Below the pieces are notes generated by a model. The model ran no database searches, had not been told where the DNA came from, and saw only the letters and a list, made by a program, of their open reading frames with translations. A stretch of DNA of 6,944 nt. It comes from Nitrospira sp. UBA5699 (lineage in GTDB: Bacteria; Nitrospirota; Nitrospiria; Nitrospirales; Nitrospiraceae). The stretch is from contig DIHJ01000007.1 in the NCBI GenBank assembly GCA_002420105.1, positions 1-6,944 on the forward strand. Direction: 5' to 3'. This document shows positions 1 to 6,386 of this stretch, in pieces. Made by a program: the position numbers and the translations under genes. Numbering within the stretch: the stretch's first letter is position 1; each line of letters starts with the position of its first letter.

Positions 1-21
1 TGGCATCGGCATTGCTTGGTT

Positions 22-38
22 TTCACCCAGTGGGTGAA
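22..38. repeat. Perfect hairpin upstream of the transposase start
   Basis: TTCACCCA at 22-29 and TGGGTGAA at 31-38 form a perfect 8-base inverted repeat around a single central base. It lies 8 bases before the Shine-Dalgarno sequence of the transposase gene. As DNA it could be a protein-binding palindrome. As RNA, transcripts entering from outside the element could fold here and limit translation, as known for some other insertion sequences. The role is inferred; the symmetry is directly visible. Confidence 0.55.
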
Positions 39-59
39 CGTCCAGCAAGGAGGATGCTG

Positions 60-1430
60 ATGCCTGAACAGTTGCCATTTGAGATCGATGAGCGCATCGA
101 CCCCAGTCTGGTCACCGCGCATGCGGGCGTTCCTCTGGTGATCGAGTTGTTCCGTCGGGTGGGTGCCGCGCAGGTGATCAATGCCGAAGTGCGCATCAAA
201 CAGCGGCAGCGCGGATTGACGTCGGCGCAGTTGGTGGAGACGCTCGTGGCCCTGTGGGCCGCGGGCGGGGACCGCTGTCAGGACCTCACGACACTGCGAG
301 CGGATGCCGCGCTGGCCGCCTTGCTGGGCTTTGAGCTGCCCGCTGCCACCACGATGCGCGACTTCTTGGAGGCGTGTCATGGCGAGGCGCTCCCGTTGCT
401 GCACGCTAGCGAGAAGACAGCCGTGCCGGAGGAGTCCGCGCCCCTGGCGGGTGTGGGGGCTGCGAACCGGCGCATCCTGGCCGCCGTGCAGCAGCAGGCG
501 CCGCAGGTCACCGCCACGCTGGATGTGGATGCGACGATTCTGGAAGCCCACAAGCGCGCAGCGACTATGGCATATGACGGGACGCGCGGCTATCAGCCGG
601 TGGTGGCGGTCTGGGCCGAGCAGGACCTCATCGTCCACGACGAATTCCGGGATGGGAATGTCCCGGCGGGCTGCGGCAACGTGCGCATCCTGGAACGGGC
701 TGTGGCGGCGTTGCCGTCTGGAGTGTCGAACATCTTCGTCCGTGGCGACAGTGCCCGGTATGAACAGGAGGTGCTGGCATGGTGTGAGGAGCCGGCGCGA
801 GGGATCGGCTATGCCATCAGCGCGGATATGAGCCCGCCGTTGCGAGCCGAAATCGAGCGGCTGCCGGAGACCGCCTGGCAACCGGACCGCGAAGAGCCGG
901 ACGTGATCCGCGAGTGGGCCGAGGTGCCCTATGTCCCCGATGATAAGGACTACCGCAAAGATCGGCCCTGCGTGCGGCGCTATCTGGCGATTCGCGTGCG
1001 ACACCGCCAAGGCGAGCTGTTCGCGGATGGGAGCCCGGTGAAATACTTTACGATCGTGACGAACCGGGCGGGCGATGGCCTCACGCTGATCCGCTGGCAT
1101 CGGGAGAAGGCCGGTACCGTGGAACATGTCCATCACGTGCTCAAGAACGAGTTGGCGGCCGCCGCGCTGCCGAGTGGGAAGTTTGGCGCCAACGCCGCCT
1201 GGTTCCGGCTCAACGTGCTCACGTATAACCTGCTCAGCGCGTTGAAGCGCCTCGCGCTACCCGGAGATTTCTCCGACGCCCGGCCGAAGCGGCTGCGGTT
1301 TCTGGTGTTCAATACGGTCGGGAAGGTCATCCATCATGCTCGGCGCACGCTGTTACGCCTCACCACAGCGGCGCAACAGACCTTCTTGGCCCTGGCGCGA
1401 AGCAAAATCCTGGCGCTCAGCCCCGCTTAG
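60..1430 (+). CDS. IS1380-family DDE transposase
   Basis: This 456-residue protein is a cut-and-paste transposase that acts on the terminal repeats of its own element. The N-terminal third, about residues 25-110, is helical and probably DNA-binding (FRRVGAAQVIN, LTSAQLVETLVALWAAGGDRCQDL). The RNase-H-like catalytic core follows. The first acidic residue is D157 (possibly D155) in TLDVDAT, the second is D230 in VRGDSARY, and the glutamate is E355 in REKAGTVEHVHHVLKNEL, followed by the family-typical segment FGANAAWFRLNVLTYNLL. Length is normal for the family and no frameshift is seen, so it looks functional. Three in-frame ATGs exist at 12, 54 and 60. I chose 60 because AAGGAGG at 47-53 sits 6 bases before it, whereas it abuts the ATG at 54. 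A strong palindrome at 22-38 precedes the ribosome binding site. Confidence 0.93.
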   Translation: MPEQLPFEIDERIDPSLVTAHAGVPLVIELFRRVGAAQVINAEVRIKQRQRGLTSAQLVETLVALWAAGGDRCQDLTTLRADAALAALLGFELPAATTMRDFLEACHGEALPLLHASEKTAVPEESAPLAGVGAANRRILAAVQQQAPQVTATLDVDATILEAHKRAATMAYDGTRGYQPVVAVWAEQDLIVHDEFRDGNVPAGCGNVRILERAVAALPSGVSNIFVRGDSARYEQEVLAWCEEPARGIGYAISADMSPPLRAEIERLPETAWQPDREEPDVIREWAEVPYVPDDKDYRKDRPCVRRYLAIRVRHRQGELFADGSPVKYFTIVTNRAGDGLTLIRWHREKAGTVEHVHHVLKNELAAAALPSGKFGANAAWFRLNVLTYNLLSALKRLALPGDFSDARPKRLRFLVFNTVGKVIHHARRTLLRLTTAAQQTFLALARSKILALSPA

Positions 1431-1447
1431 CCGGAGAATAGGGTTTC

Positions 1448-1873
1448 TCACGGGGGGGTGATGCGCGATTCCTCTGCCTGGACGCCGGTAAGCCACTGCC
1501 CCAACACCGCGATCAATGTCCGTCGAAGCACAGTCCACTCGACCGGTTTCGAAAGGTACGCCGAGGCCGCGCAGAGTTCTCGAAGGCGTCGAACGTTTTG
1601 GGGATCGGCCCCCGTCACCAGAATGACGGGTATCTTCGGATCGACCATATGAATCGCCTGAAGCGTTTCGATGCCGTCCATTTCCGGCATGTGAAAGTCG
1701 AGGAGAACGGCAGACGGTCGATGGCCCTGAATCCAACGGAGGGCTTCGAGTCCACTATGAGCAATCGCGACCTGACATCCTTCAGCAGTCAGCCTGTCCG
1801 AGAGTCCCATCGTCACATCGACATCATCGTCCACCAACAGGATCGTGGGAACCTTCGTTAGTTCTTCCAACAT
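1448..1873 (-). CDS. Single-domain response regulator (CheY-like receiver)
   Basis: The protein is a phospho-acceptor receiver module with no output domain, 141 residues from the ATG at 1873. The receiver landmarks are all present: acidic pocket D15-D17 in LLVDDDVDV, phosphorylation site D59 in LLDFHMPEMDG, T87 in ILVTGAD, the switch aromatic Y106, and K109 in YLSKP. A histidine kinase is expected as phosphodonor, but none is in the window. The frame extends upstream to a TTG at 1942. I prefer 1873 because it begins just before the first beta strand, and because a possible extended -10 promoter at 1949-1957 would start transcription near the TTG. No strong ribosome binding site precedes 1873; GGGGAGG near 1918-1924 is the best purine run and does not fit a standard start codon. 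The final codons run into the IS1380 tip, so the original C-terminus may have been longer. Confidence 0.88.
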   Translation of the reverse strand: MLEELTKVPTILLVDDDVDVTMGLSDRLTAEGCQVAIAHSGLEALRWIQGHRPSAVLLDFHMPEMDGIETLQAIHMVDPKIPVILVTGADPQNVRRLRELCAASAYLSKPVEWTVLRRTLIAVLGQWLTGVQAEESRITPP

Positions 1874-1948
1874 AGCGGCATTGTCATCAGCGTGGCTGCG
1901 GATCAGACGCGACTCGCCTCCCCAATCCTGACAGAGACACAACTCGTC

Positions 1949-1957
1949 TATATACCA
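1949..1957 (-). promoter_or_regulatory. Possible extended -10 promoter of the response regulator
   Basis: On the minus strand the sequence reads TGGTATATA, matching the extended -10 pattern TGnTATAAT at all but one position. It is preceded by a run of seven T's. No good -35 hexamer is seen at the usual distance, which is tolerated with an extended -10. A start near 1942 would give a leader of about 70 bases before the ATG at 1873. This is a pattern match only. Confidence 0.3.
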
Positions 1958-2057
1958 AAAAAAGCCAACAGGACTGTAAGGTAGCTAACAGTTCCGGCGG
2001 CCACGATACGGCATTGTCTCCCCGGTTGTGAACGTGGGGGATGATTCATGAGAAAGC

Positions 2058-2594
2058 ATGATGAATAAGCCGGTGATAATTGGGCTGTTGGTGCTCGCCG
2101 GCGTCAGCCTGCTCGGCACTGGACCAGTACATCCTCAAGAGCGTCCCCCTCAGGTAGCCCCCGTGATGACGGTGGGAACCCTGCAAGGGATCCTCAAGGA
2201 GATGGTGGAGAATCTGATTGGAGACAACGGGCAATGGCGATTCACATTTGGCGGAGTGGAGATGGCACTGCTGACCAGTGTGCCGCATGACCGCATGCGG
2301 ATCGTGGCGCCGATCAGACCGGAGGCCGAACTAACAGACCAGCACCGGAAGCGGATGCTGGAGGCCAATTTCCACTCCGCGCTCGATGCGCGTTATGCAA
2401 TGAGCAACGGTCTCGTGTATGCGGCCTATATCCATCCCCTCTCGCCCCTCCGCCGAGAAGAGATTCAATCGGCGTTGCGACAGGTGGCCGAACTCGTCAA
2501 GACTTTTGGAATGACCTACTCGAGCGGGGAACTCTCGTTTGGTTCCCCGAGCCCGCCGTCCAAATCCGATCGACAAAAAGAACCGTATTACTAG
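2058..2594 (+). CDS. Small exported protein, YbjN/CesT-like fold suspected
   Basis: The 178-residue product starts with a short basic head and a hydrophobic stretch (residues 6-22, VIIGLLVLAGVSLLGTG). This looks like a cleavable signal peptide with a cut near residues 25-27; there is no lipobox cysteine. The mature part alternates predicted strands and helices: an amphipathic helix at about 40-55, strands around WRFTFGG and MRIVAPI (60-86), a helix RMLEANFHSALDARYA (99-114), a strand LVYAAYIHPL (119-128) and a long helix EEIQSALRQVAELVKTFG (134-151). The tail is polar and disordered. This order recalls YbjN or type III chaperone-like folds, but no diagnostic motif proves it. Function is unknown. 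Two ATGs are adjacent (2058 and 2061); the weak AGAAAG at 2051-2056 fits 2061 slightly better. It is divergent from the response regulator gene. Confidence 0.8.
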   Translation: MMNKPVIIGLLVLAGVSLLGTGPVHPQERPPQVAPVMTVGTLQGILKEMVENLIGDNGQWRFTFGGVEMALLTSVPHDRMRIVAPIRPEAELTDQHRKRMLEANFHSALDARYAMSNGLVYAAYIHPLSPLRREEIQSALRQVAELVKTFGMTYSSGELSFGSPSPPSKSDRQKEPYY

Positions 2595-2761
2595 AACCTA
2601 CAAGACCATGAGAAAATGGCTGCCGCGGAAATAGCGTATTCGGAGTCTTCTGAGTAGAGTATGGTGTGCAATGTGTGCACACTGTCGGATCAGCGTCCGG
2701 CTGAACATCAGCAGGCCATTCCATTGACAGGCTACTTTCCCCGGGAGTAGCGTATCGCGTC
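2595..2761. promoter_or_regulatory. Intergenic stretch with clustered palindromes
   Basis: This 167-base gap holds several short symmetric elements. GTGTGCACAC at 2673-2682 is a perfect 10-base palindrome, and GTGTGCA is also repeated directly at 2664-2670 and 2673-2679. TCAGC at 2690-2694 can pair with GCTGA at 2700-2704, which can instead pair with TCAGC at 2708-2712. A third hairpin, CTACTTTC at 2732-2739 with GGGAGTAG at 2743-2750 (two G-T pairs), ends 11 bases before the next start codon. TTGACA at 2724-2729 looks like a -35 box but lacks a clear -10. No terminator with a T-run is seen after the upstream gene. Confidence 0.35.
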
Positions 2762-3073
2762 ATGAACAGGCTCACAGATCGACGACCTCGTATTCTGATC
2801 TGGACCATCGGCCTAGCCTATTTCTCGCTGACCGTCTGGATGCATATTTGGTCCCTAGAGGCCGGGGTGCCACGGTCAGGTGAGCCGACCAAGCCTCACC
2901 ATCAAGTCTGCACCTGGATCGGAACAAGTGGAGAAGCCGGGTTCGTCGATTGCCCACCTGTTACTCGCCCGACTCTGATTGTTTCGCTGAATCAGGCAAG
3001 CCCGTTGCGGCGTCCTGTCCTTCCAACCGTCTCACGCACGATAAGAGCCCGCGCTCCCCCTGTACCGTCCTAG
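2762..3073 (+). CDS. Small single-pass membrane protein of unknown function
   Basis: The 103-residue frame begins with a basic segment (NRLTDRRPR), followed by a hydrophobic aromatic-rich helix at about residues 11-32 (ILIWTIGLAYFSLTVWMHIW). It can serve as a membrane anchor or uncleaved signal. The outside part carries PHHQVCTW (residues 45-52) and a second cysteine at about 64 (FVDCPP). The histidine pair and two cysteines could bind metal or form a disulfide. The tail is rich in proline, arginine and serine and looks disordered. I recognise no family. Translation signals are poor: the nearest purine run, GGGAG at 2743-2747, is 14 bases upstream and part of a hairpin. The frame is on the same strand as both neighbours. 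It could be a genuine small gene or a decayed one. Confidence 0.5.
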   Translation: MNRLTDRRPRILIWTIGLAYFSLTVWMHIWSLEAGVPRSGEPTKPHHQVCTWIGTSGEAGFVDCPPVTRPTLIVSLNQASPLRRPVLPTVSRTIRARAPPVPS

Positions 3074-3252
3074 CGGTTCTGCCCATACATTCCATCGTTT
3101 AACTCTGGTTAGGAAGACGGCCATAGCCGAGATCCGTGGGCTGTTTGCCAGGCCTTGCAACCCGCGCGCTGGGACGGGGTAGGCGGCCCATGTGAGCAAT
3201 GAGTCCTGCACCAGGCTGGTCTTCGTGTCTCCCCAGAGGGAGGGGGGCTGTC
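3074..3252 (+). other. Leader region with potential three-way RNA fold
   Basis: No gene is supported in this 179-base stretch. CGTGGGC at 3135-3141 can pair with GCCCATG at 3186-3192 (one G-T pair). It encloses two shorter stems, TTGC/GCAA at 3145-3148 and 3157-3160, and CCCG/CGGG at 3161-3164 and 3175-3178. A small hairpin CGGC-CATA-GCCG lies at 3118-3129. I compared it by eye with common riboswitch consensus elements and found no convincing match. It could be an untranslated leader of the downstream gene, or GC-rich sequence folding by chance. Confidence 0.2.
3236..3247 (+). promoter_or_regulatory. Ribosome binding site deciding the 3253 start
   Basis: A purine run containing GGAGG at 3239-3243 lies 9 bases before the ATG at 3253. 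Upstream in-frame ATG 3199 has no comparable site, and its extra 18 residues are not like a signal or conserved domain. Confidence 0.65.
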
Positions 3253-4635
3253 ATGCCTACTATGACTGTGAAGCGACGATTGTTCGTTCTGTTAAGGGTG
3301 CTGATCCTTATGGCAATCGGCGGAGCTATCTGGTTTCAGGTCCGCTATCACGACGCGCCGACCCAAAGCGTGGCTCTCACCACATTCAGTGATGCAGAAT
3401 ATCCGGAAGATCCCGAGGAGCGGAGTGCCGTTTTCGGCACCTACCCTCATAGGAGGCTGGTTATCCAGAAAACGAGCGAAACTCAATTTCGCTTCGTGAT
3501 CGAACCAGCGTCGGATCACGCGACTCGGATCGAGATTGTTGATGTAGATCTCGCGCATTTCGTCGCGGCAGTCCCTCCATGGGTGAAGGCTGATCCGGAT
3601 CTCACGAAGGTGGGTTTGATCGACCGAGAATGGAACCGGCAGCAAGTCCGATTTCCCCGCACCTCGCTCCATGTACTGGTACGCGAGGGGGGAGACGGGT
3701 TCGAACAGCGGGCACTCAGCCGCGTCGATCTCGCCCGCAACTGCTTAAACGCGGGCTTGTGGGAACTCTTGCTCTTCACGACAGAGGATGGCAAAGAGCG
3801 GGTCTACGAGCACCTCTGGTTCACGTTCCCGCTAGGTCTGTATAAACAGCTCTTCGAGCAGGTTAACGGGTTGTCGTATTGGTCATACTGGTGGTCGCTG
3901 GAGCACTGGGTCGATCCATCAGGGACGCCGATCCGAGTAGACCTGCTTCGGACCGTCGAGCAGGAGTGGCCGATCCAGGCCACAGCGCGGTGGGACGAGT
4001 CGGTGGCAGCGCAAGGCGAACAAGCCTATAAACGCAAAAACATCCTCACACCTGTTGCAGCCGCCTATCGCGACTGGTACCGCCAGCCGGTGCGATTCGC
4101 GAGCTTCATCCCGCCCGGGCGATACTCTCACGCGCACCCGCGAGAGACACAGCTTCACTATCTGGCTGAGCTGACCGGCGCAATCCTCCGGCAGGTGAAA
4201 CTCATCGGAGGATCACAATCACTCTTCGAGATCGAACTCGCTTTTCGCAGTAATAAGACCGGGGAATCCACTCGACTCGTTTTCGGCGGGCTTGATATGG
4301 CTGCCATTCCGGTAGCGCTATCAGAACGCTATGACCATGGCTGGCAGGTTCCTCTTGGAATCGGCAATCCCAGCTTCTTCGAGCCCTATGACACCGTAGC
4401 AGCAAGTCCACCAACGCAACGCACTTTTTATGGGTTTCATCTCGACCCTCAGAACCGCTGGCTGGATCACCATGCTATTGGAGTCGATGGGCCTCTGATC
4501 CATTGGGACGTCGGCGATCCTTCTCTGCTGCACCTTTATCTTCTGAGCTACGAACGCCACGCGCTCTTAAATCACTTCGTGATCACCTGTCCGCCGGACA
4601 TCTGTCCAGGGCGCGAGCATGACTCAATTCGATGA
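3253..4635 (+). CDS. Membrane-anchored protein of unknown function, 460 aa
   Basis: The product has a basic start (TVKRR), one transmembrane helix at residues 8-29 (rich in L, V, I and ending IWF) and a large soluble region predicted to be outside the cytoplasm. Visible landmarks are DVDLAHFVAAVPPWVKADP (about 97-115), CLNAGLWELLLFTTEDGKERVYEHLWFTFPLGLYK (164-198), a tryptophan/tyrosine cluster SYWSYWWSLEHW (208-219), an E/D-rich middle and a C-terminal segment LYLLSYERHALLNHF. Two cysteines, C446 and C451 in TCPPDICP, sit close to the end and could form a disulfide. I do not recognise a family or catalytic motif. The frame opens at 3199, but I chose the ATG at 3253 because GAGGGAGGGGGG at 3236-3247 gives a strong ribosome binding site, with GGAGG 9 bases before it, and the protein then starts right before the membrane helix. 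The stop lies 17 bases from that of the convergent protease gene. Confidence 0.85.
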   Translation: MPTMTVKRRLFVLLRVLILMAIGGAIWFQVRYHDAPTQSVALTTFSDAEYPEDPEERSAVFGTYPHRRLVIQKTSETQFRFVIEPASDHATRIEIVDVDLAHFVAAVPPWVKADPDLTKVGLIDREWNRQQVRFPRTSLHVLVREGGDGFEQRALSRVDLARNCLNAGLWELLLFTTEDGKERVYEHLWFTFPLGLYKQLFEQVNGLSYWSYWWSLEHWVDPSGTPIRVDLLRTVEQEWPIQATARWDESVAAQGEQAYKRKNILTPVAAAYRDWYRQPVRFASFIPPGRYSHAHPRETQLHYLAELTGAILRQVKLIGGSQSLFEIELAFRSNKTGESTRLVFGGLDMAAIPVALSERYDHGWQVPLGIGNPSFFEPYDTVAASPPTQRTFYGFHLDPQNRWLDHHAIGVDGPLIHWDVGDPSLLHLYLLSYERHALLNHFVITCPPDICPGREHDSIR

Positions 4636-4651
4636 CTCATCAGTTCGCCAG

Positions 4652-6328
4652 TCAGTTGGACTGTTGGTTCCGTTTCAGTAGTTCAATCCCGAATTGGACC
4701 GGCACCCCCATGTTCGCGCCCCCGAATCGCCGGAGGATCATGCTGTTGATCGCGATCACCTCACCGTGCAGGTTGAACACTGGTCCTCCACTGCCGCCCT
4801 GTGTTGTCTGTGCATCGTAGAGCAGCCGATCTGGGAGCAGGTCTCCCACATGGCCTTGCGTCGCGAGCGGGCGAATCAGTCTGTGTTCTGCCAGATCTTG
4901 TGCCAGGCGATCGGCGTCCGTCCCGGCCCGTTGCATGATTTCCGAACTGGTTGTGGGATCTGCTCGCGCCAGGAGCGCATCGAACCCTGTCGGATACCCC
5001 AGCACGAGAATTGACTCTCCGACCGTGACGCCGGTGGGGTTTGAGGCCAATCGGAGTGCCGGTATCTTCAGTCCGCCGGGATTGAATCGCAGCAGCGCCA
5101 GATCGGCTTGTTCCGAGACCGACACGACGGTGAGGTCGAACGGAGCGGGCACACCGGGGAAGAAGGCTCGGAAGCTCAGGAGCCTCGGTTCAAGGTCCGG
5201 TCCGATCAGCTGCCGGGTAGCTGGATCCATCTCCCAGGGATGAGCCAGGTGGCGGTTGGTCATGAGCACTCCGCTTGCCTTGACCAAGAATCCCGTCCCG
5301 GTAAAACTGACCGTCGCTGGCGGGGTCTCGCCGCCGAATGTGAAGAGGGGGCGGCCATCGCCATCCCGGAAAGGCTCACCGTTGGGATGCACGCCCTGAA
5401 AACGGAGGGGGCGGCCGGAACTTTTTTCAACAAAGCCGAACGTGCCTTGGAGAAAGGCCACGCTGCCGCTATAGATCCGGATGATCCGCTCTGCCGCCAC
5501 ATGACCGCTCTCGACCACCCGGAGTTGCTGCTTGAGTGTCGCGACCTCGGCCTCTGCTCCCATTTCTTTTTCTTTGCGGCGTACAAGGGCGGTCAGTGTG
5601 TCGGCCTGTTGTTTGTGCTCGTCGAGCAATTCGGTCGCCCGCTGTCGCTCTTCCTGCACTCTCTTTTCTAACTCCCGTTGGGAAACCCGGCTGGTCTCGA
5701 TCTGCTCCAGAAGGCTGTGGATCTGCCGTTCACCGGCCTGTCGCGACGTGTACTGGTATAAGAACAGGCCGAGGACCAGTGCGAACGGCAACAGAACGAG
5801 AGCTCCCGCAAGCAGCCTGACGGGCATGGTCGCGTGGAAGACAAGATCACTCAGGAGATGTCGGAAGAAGAGGGCGGTGCCGATCACCCACCCGCGGCGA
5901 GCCGTGGTCGCGATATCGCGGCAATCGCAAAAGATATCCCAGATCGGTTTGCAACTGGCATAGGCCTCCGGCCTGATCCGTATGCGGACCTGCGGCCCGC
6001 CGATCCCGAACCGCAGCAGATCGTTGTCCTGCAAAATGATCTCGGTGACACATTGGTGGTTGACGAAGGTGCTGGTTTCATTTCCCTTATGCCGGAGAAC
6101 GACTTCACAGTTCTCAACCGTAATCTCGGCATGAAACAGAGACACGGCCGAATCACGGAGTGGGTCAAAGGCAAGGTCGTTGGTGGGGTCCGTCCCGATT
6201 TTCAGGCGGTCTACGGCAAACTCTTGTGTCCGTCCTCGCCGGCTGCCTGACAGGTGGACGAGGGCGAACTTCCCAACGTCTTGGTCGCGTCCGACCTTGC
6301 CGCCTGATTCCGAGTATGTCTTGCTCAC
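4652..6328 (-). CDS. Membrane-anchored FHA-domain trypsin-like serine protease
   Basis: The 558-residue protein has four parts. Residues 20-118 form a forkhead-associated (FHA) domain (IGTDPTNDLAFD, then SLFHAEI, then TFVNH). Residues 169-192 are a transmembrane helix. Residues about 199-275 are a charged coiled coil (ELEKRVQEERQRATELLDEHKQ). Residues about 290-558 are a chymotrypsin-fold protease with catalytic H360 in LMTNRHLA, D409 in QADLALLRF and S513 in QGGSGGPVF. No PDZ domain follows, unlike DegP/HtrA. The predicted topology puts the FHA domain in the cytoplasm and the protease in the periplasm, so it could link an inside cue to cleavage outside. The usual FHA Gly-Arg is Gly45-Thr46, and Asn-Gly is Asn90-His91, so classical phosphothreonine binding is doubtful. 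The frame extends to a GTG at 6418, but the GTG at 6328 is preferred because AGGAG lies 6 bases before it. Confidence 0.92.
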   Translation of the reverse strand: MSKTYSESGGKVGRDQDVGKFALVHLSGSRRGRTQEFAVDRLKIGTDPTNDLAFDPLRDSAVSLFHAEITVENCEVVLRHKGNETSTFVNHQCVTEIILQDNDLLRFGIGGPQVRIRIRPEAYASCKPIWDIFCDCRDIATTARRGWVIGTALFFRHLLSDLVFHATMPVRLLAGALVLLPFALVLGLFLYQYTSRQAGERQIHSLLEQIETSRVSQRELEKRVQEERQRATELLDEHKQQADTLTALVRRKEKEMGAEAEVATLKQQLRVVESGHVAAERIIRIYSGSVAFLQGTFGFVEKSSGRPLRFQGVHPNGEPFRDGDGRPLFTFGGETPPATVSFTGTGFLVKASGVLMTNRHLAHPWEMDPATRQLIGPDLEPRLLSFRAFFPGVPAPFDLTVVSVSEQADLALLRFNPGGLKIPALRLASNPTGVTVGESILVLGYPTGFDALLARADPTTSSEIMQRAGTDADRLAQDLAEHRLIRPLATQGHVGDLLPDRLLYDAQTTQGGSGGPVFNLHGEVIAINSMILRRFGGANMGVPVQFGIELLKRNQQSN

Positions 6329-6334
6329 AGAAGG

Positions 6335-6339
6335 CTCCT
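6335..6339 (-). promoter_or_regulatory. Ribosome binding site of the FHA-protease gene
   Basis: AGGAG on the minus strand lies 6 bases before the GTG at 6328. The alternative GTG at 6418 has no comparable site, and its extra 30 residues (MTVSKQIVWCNKAESG...) precede the FHA domain without a recognisable feature. Confidence 0.65.
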
Positions 6340-6386
6340 GTCGCTTCGTTTCTTTTCTGGCCGATATGGCGCCAGACTCTGCCTTA

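Larger units (their letters stand above)
1..1450 (+). mobile_element. IS1380-family insertion sequence (left end outside window)
   Basis: The transposase gene fills almost the whole element, as is usual for IS1380-family insertion sequences. The right end probably lies within about 1446-1457. Just after the stop codon there is a short perfect inverted repeat, GAGAA at 1434-1438 and TTCTC at 1445-1449, followed by CACGGGGGGG. Read on the minus strand the putative tip is a C-run followed by GTGAGAAACCC. No matching copy of that tip is visible in the first 60 bases, so the left terminal repeat and the target duplication must lie upstream of the window. The exact right boundary is therefore inferred. 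Confidence 0.7.

Noticed and set aside
304..831. Long plus-strand frame of 175 codons inside the transposase gene
   Set aside because: It is the +1-shifted shadow of the transposase and its product is arginine/cysteine/tryptophan-rich with no domain; the overlapping frame has a clear DDE core.
1353..1736. Minus-strand frame of 127 codons across the IS/response-regulator junction
   Set aside because: It overlaps the receiver gene in another frame and crosses the probable IS boundary, so it cannot be an ancestral gene.
2724..2756. TTGACA as a promoter for the 103-residue protein
   Set aside because: The -35 match is perfect but no reasonable -10 hexamer lies 16-18 bases downstream.
3100..3200. 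Cobalamin-riboswitch-like fragment (AGGAAGACGGCC)
   Set aside because: Only a short resemblance to one conserved element is present; the other conserved blocks of that class are not found in order on either strand.
3192..3392. Plus-strand frame starting upstream of the 460-residue protein
   Set aside because: It is a shifted shadow of the real gene, and the Shine-Dalgarno at 3236-3247 supports the start at 3253 in the other frame.
4631..4641. GATGACTCATC as a shared terminator of the convergent genes
   Set aside because: Two 5-bp arms around one base cannot form a stable RNA hairpin, and no T-run follows on either strand.
5108..5671. Plus-strand frame of 187 codons opposite the protease gene
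   Set aside because: It is antisense to the coiled coil and protease regions, where high GC keeps opposite frames open. It has no start signal and no domain.
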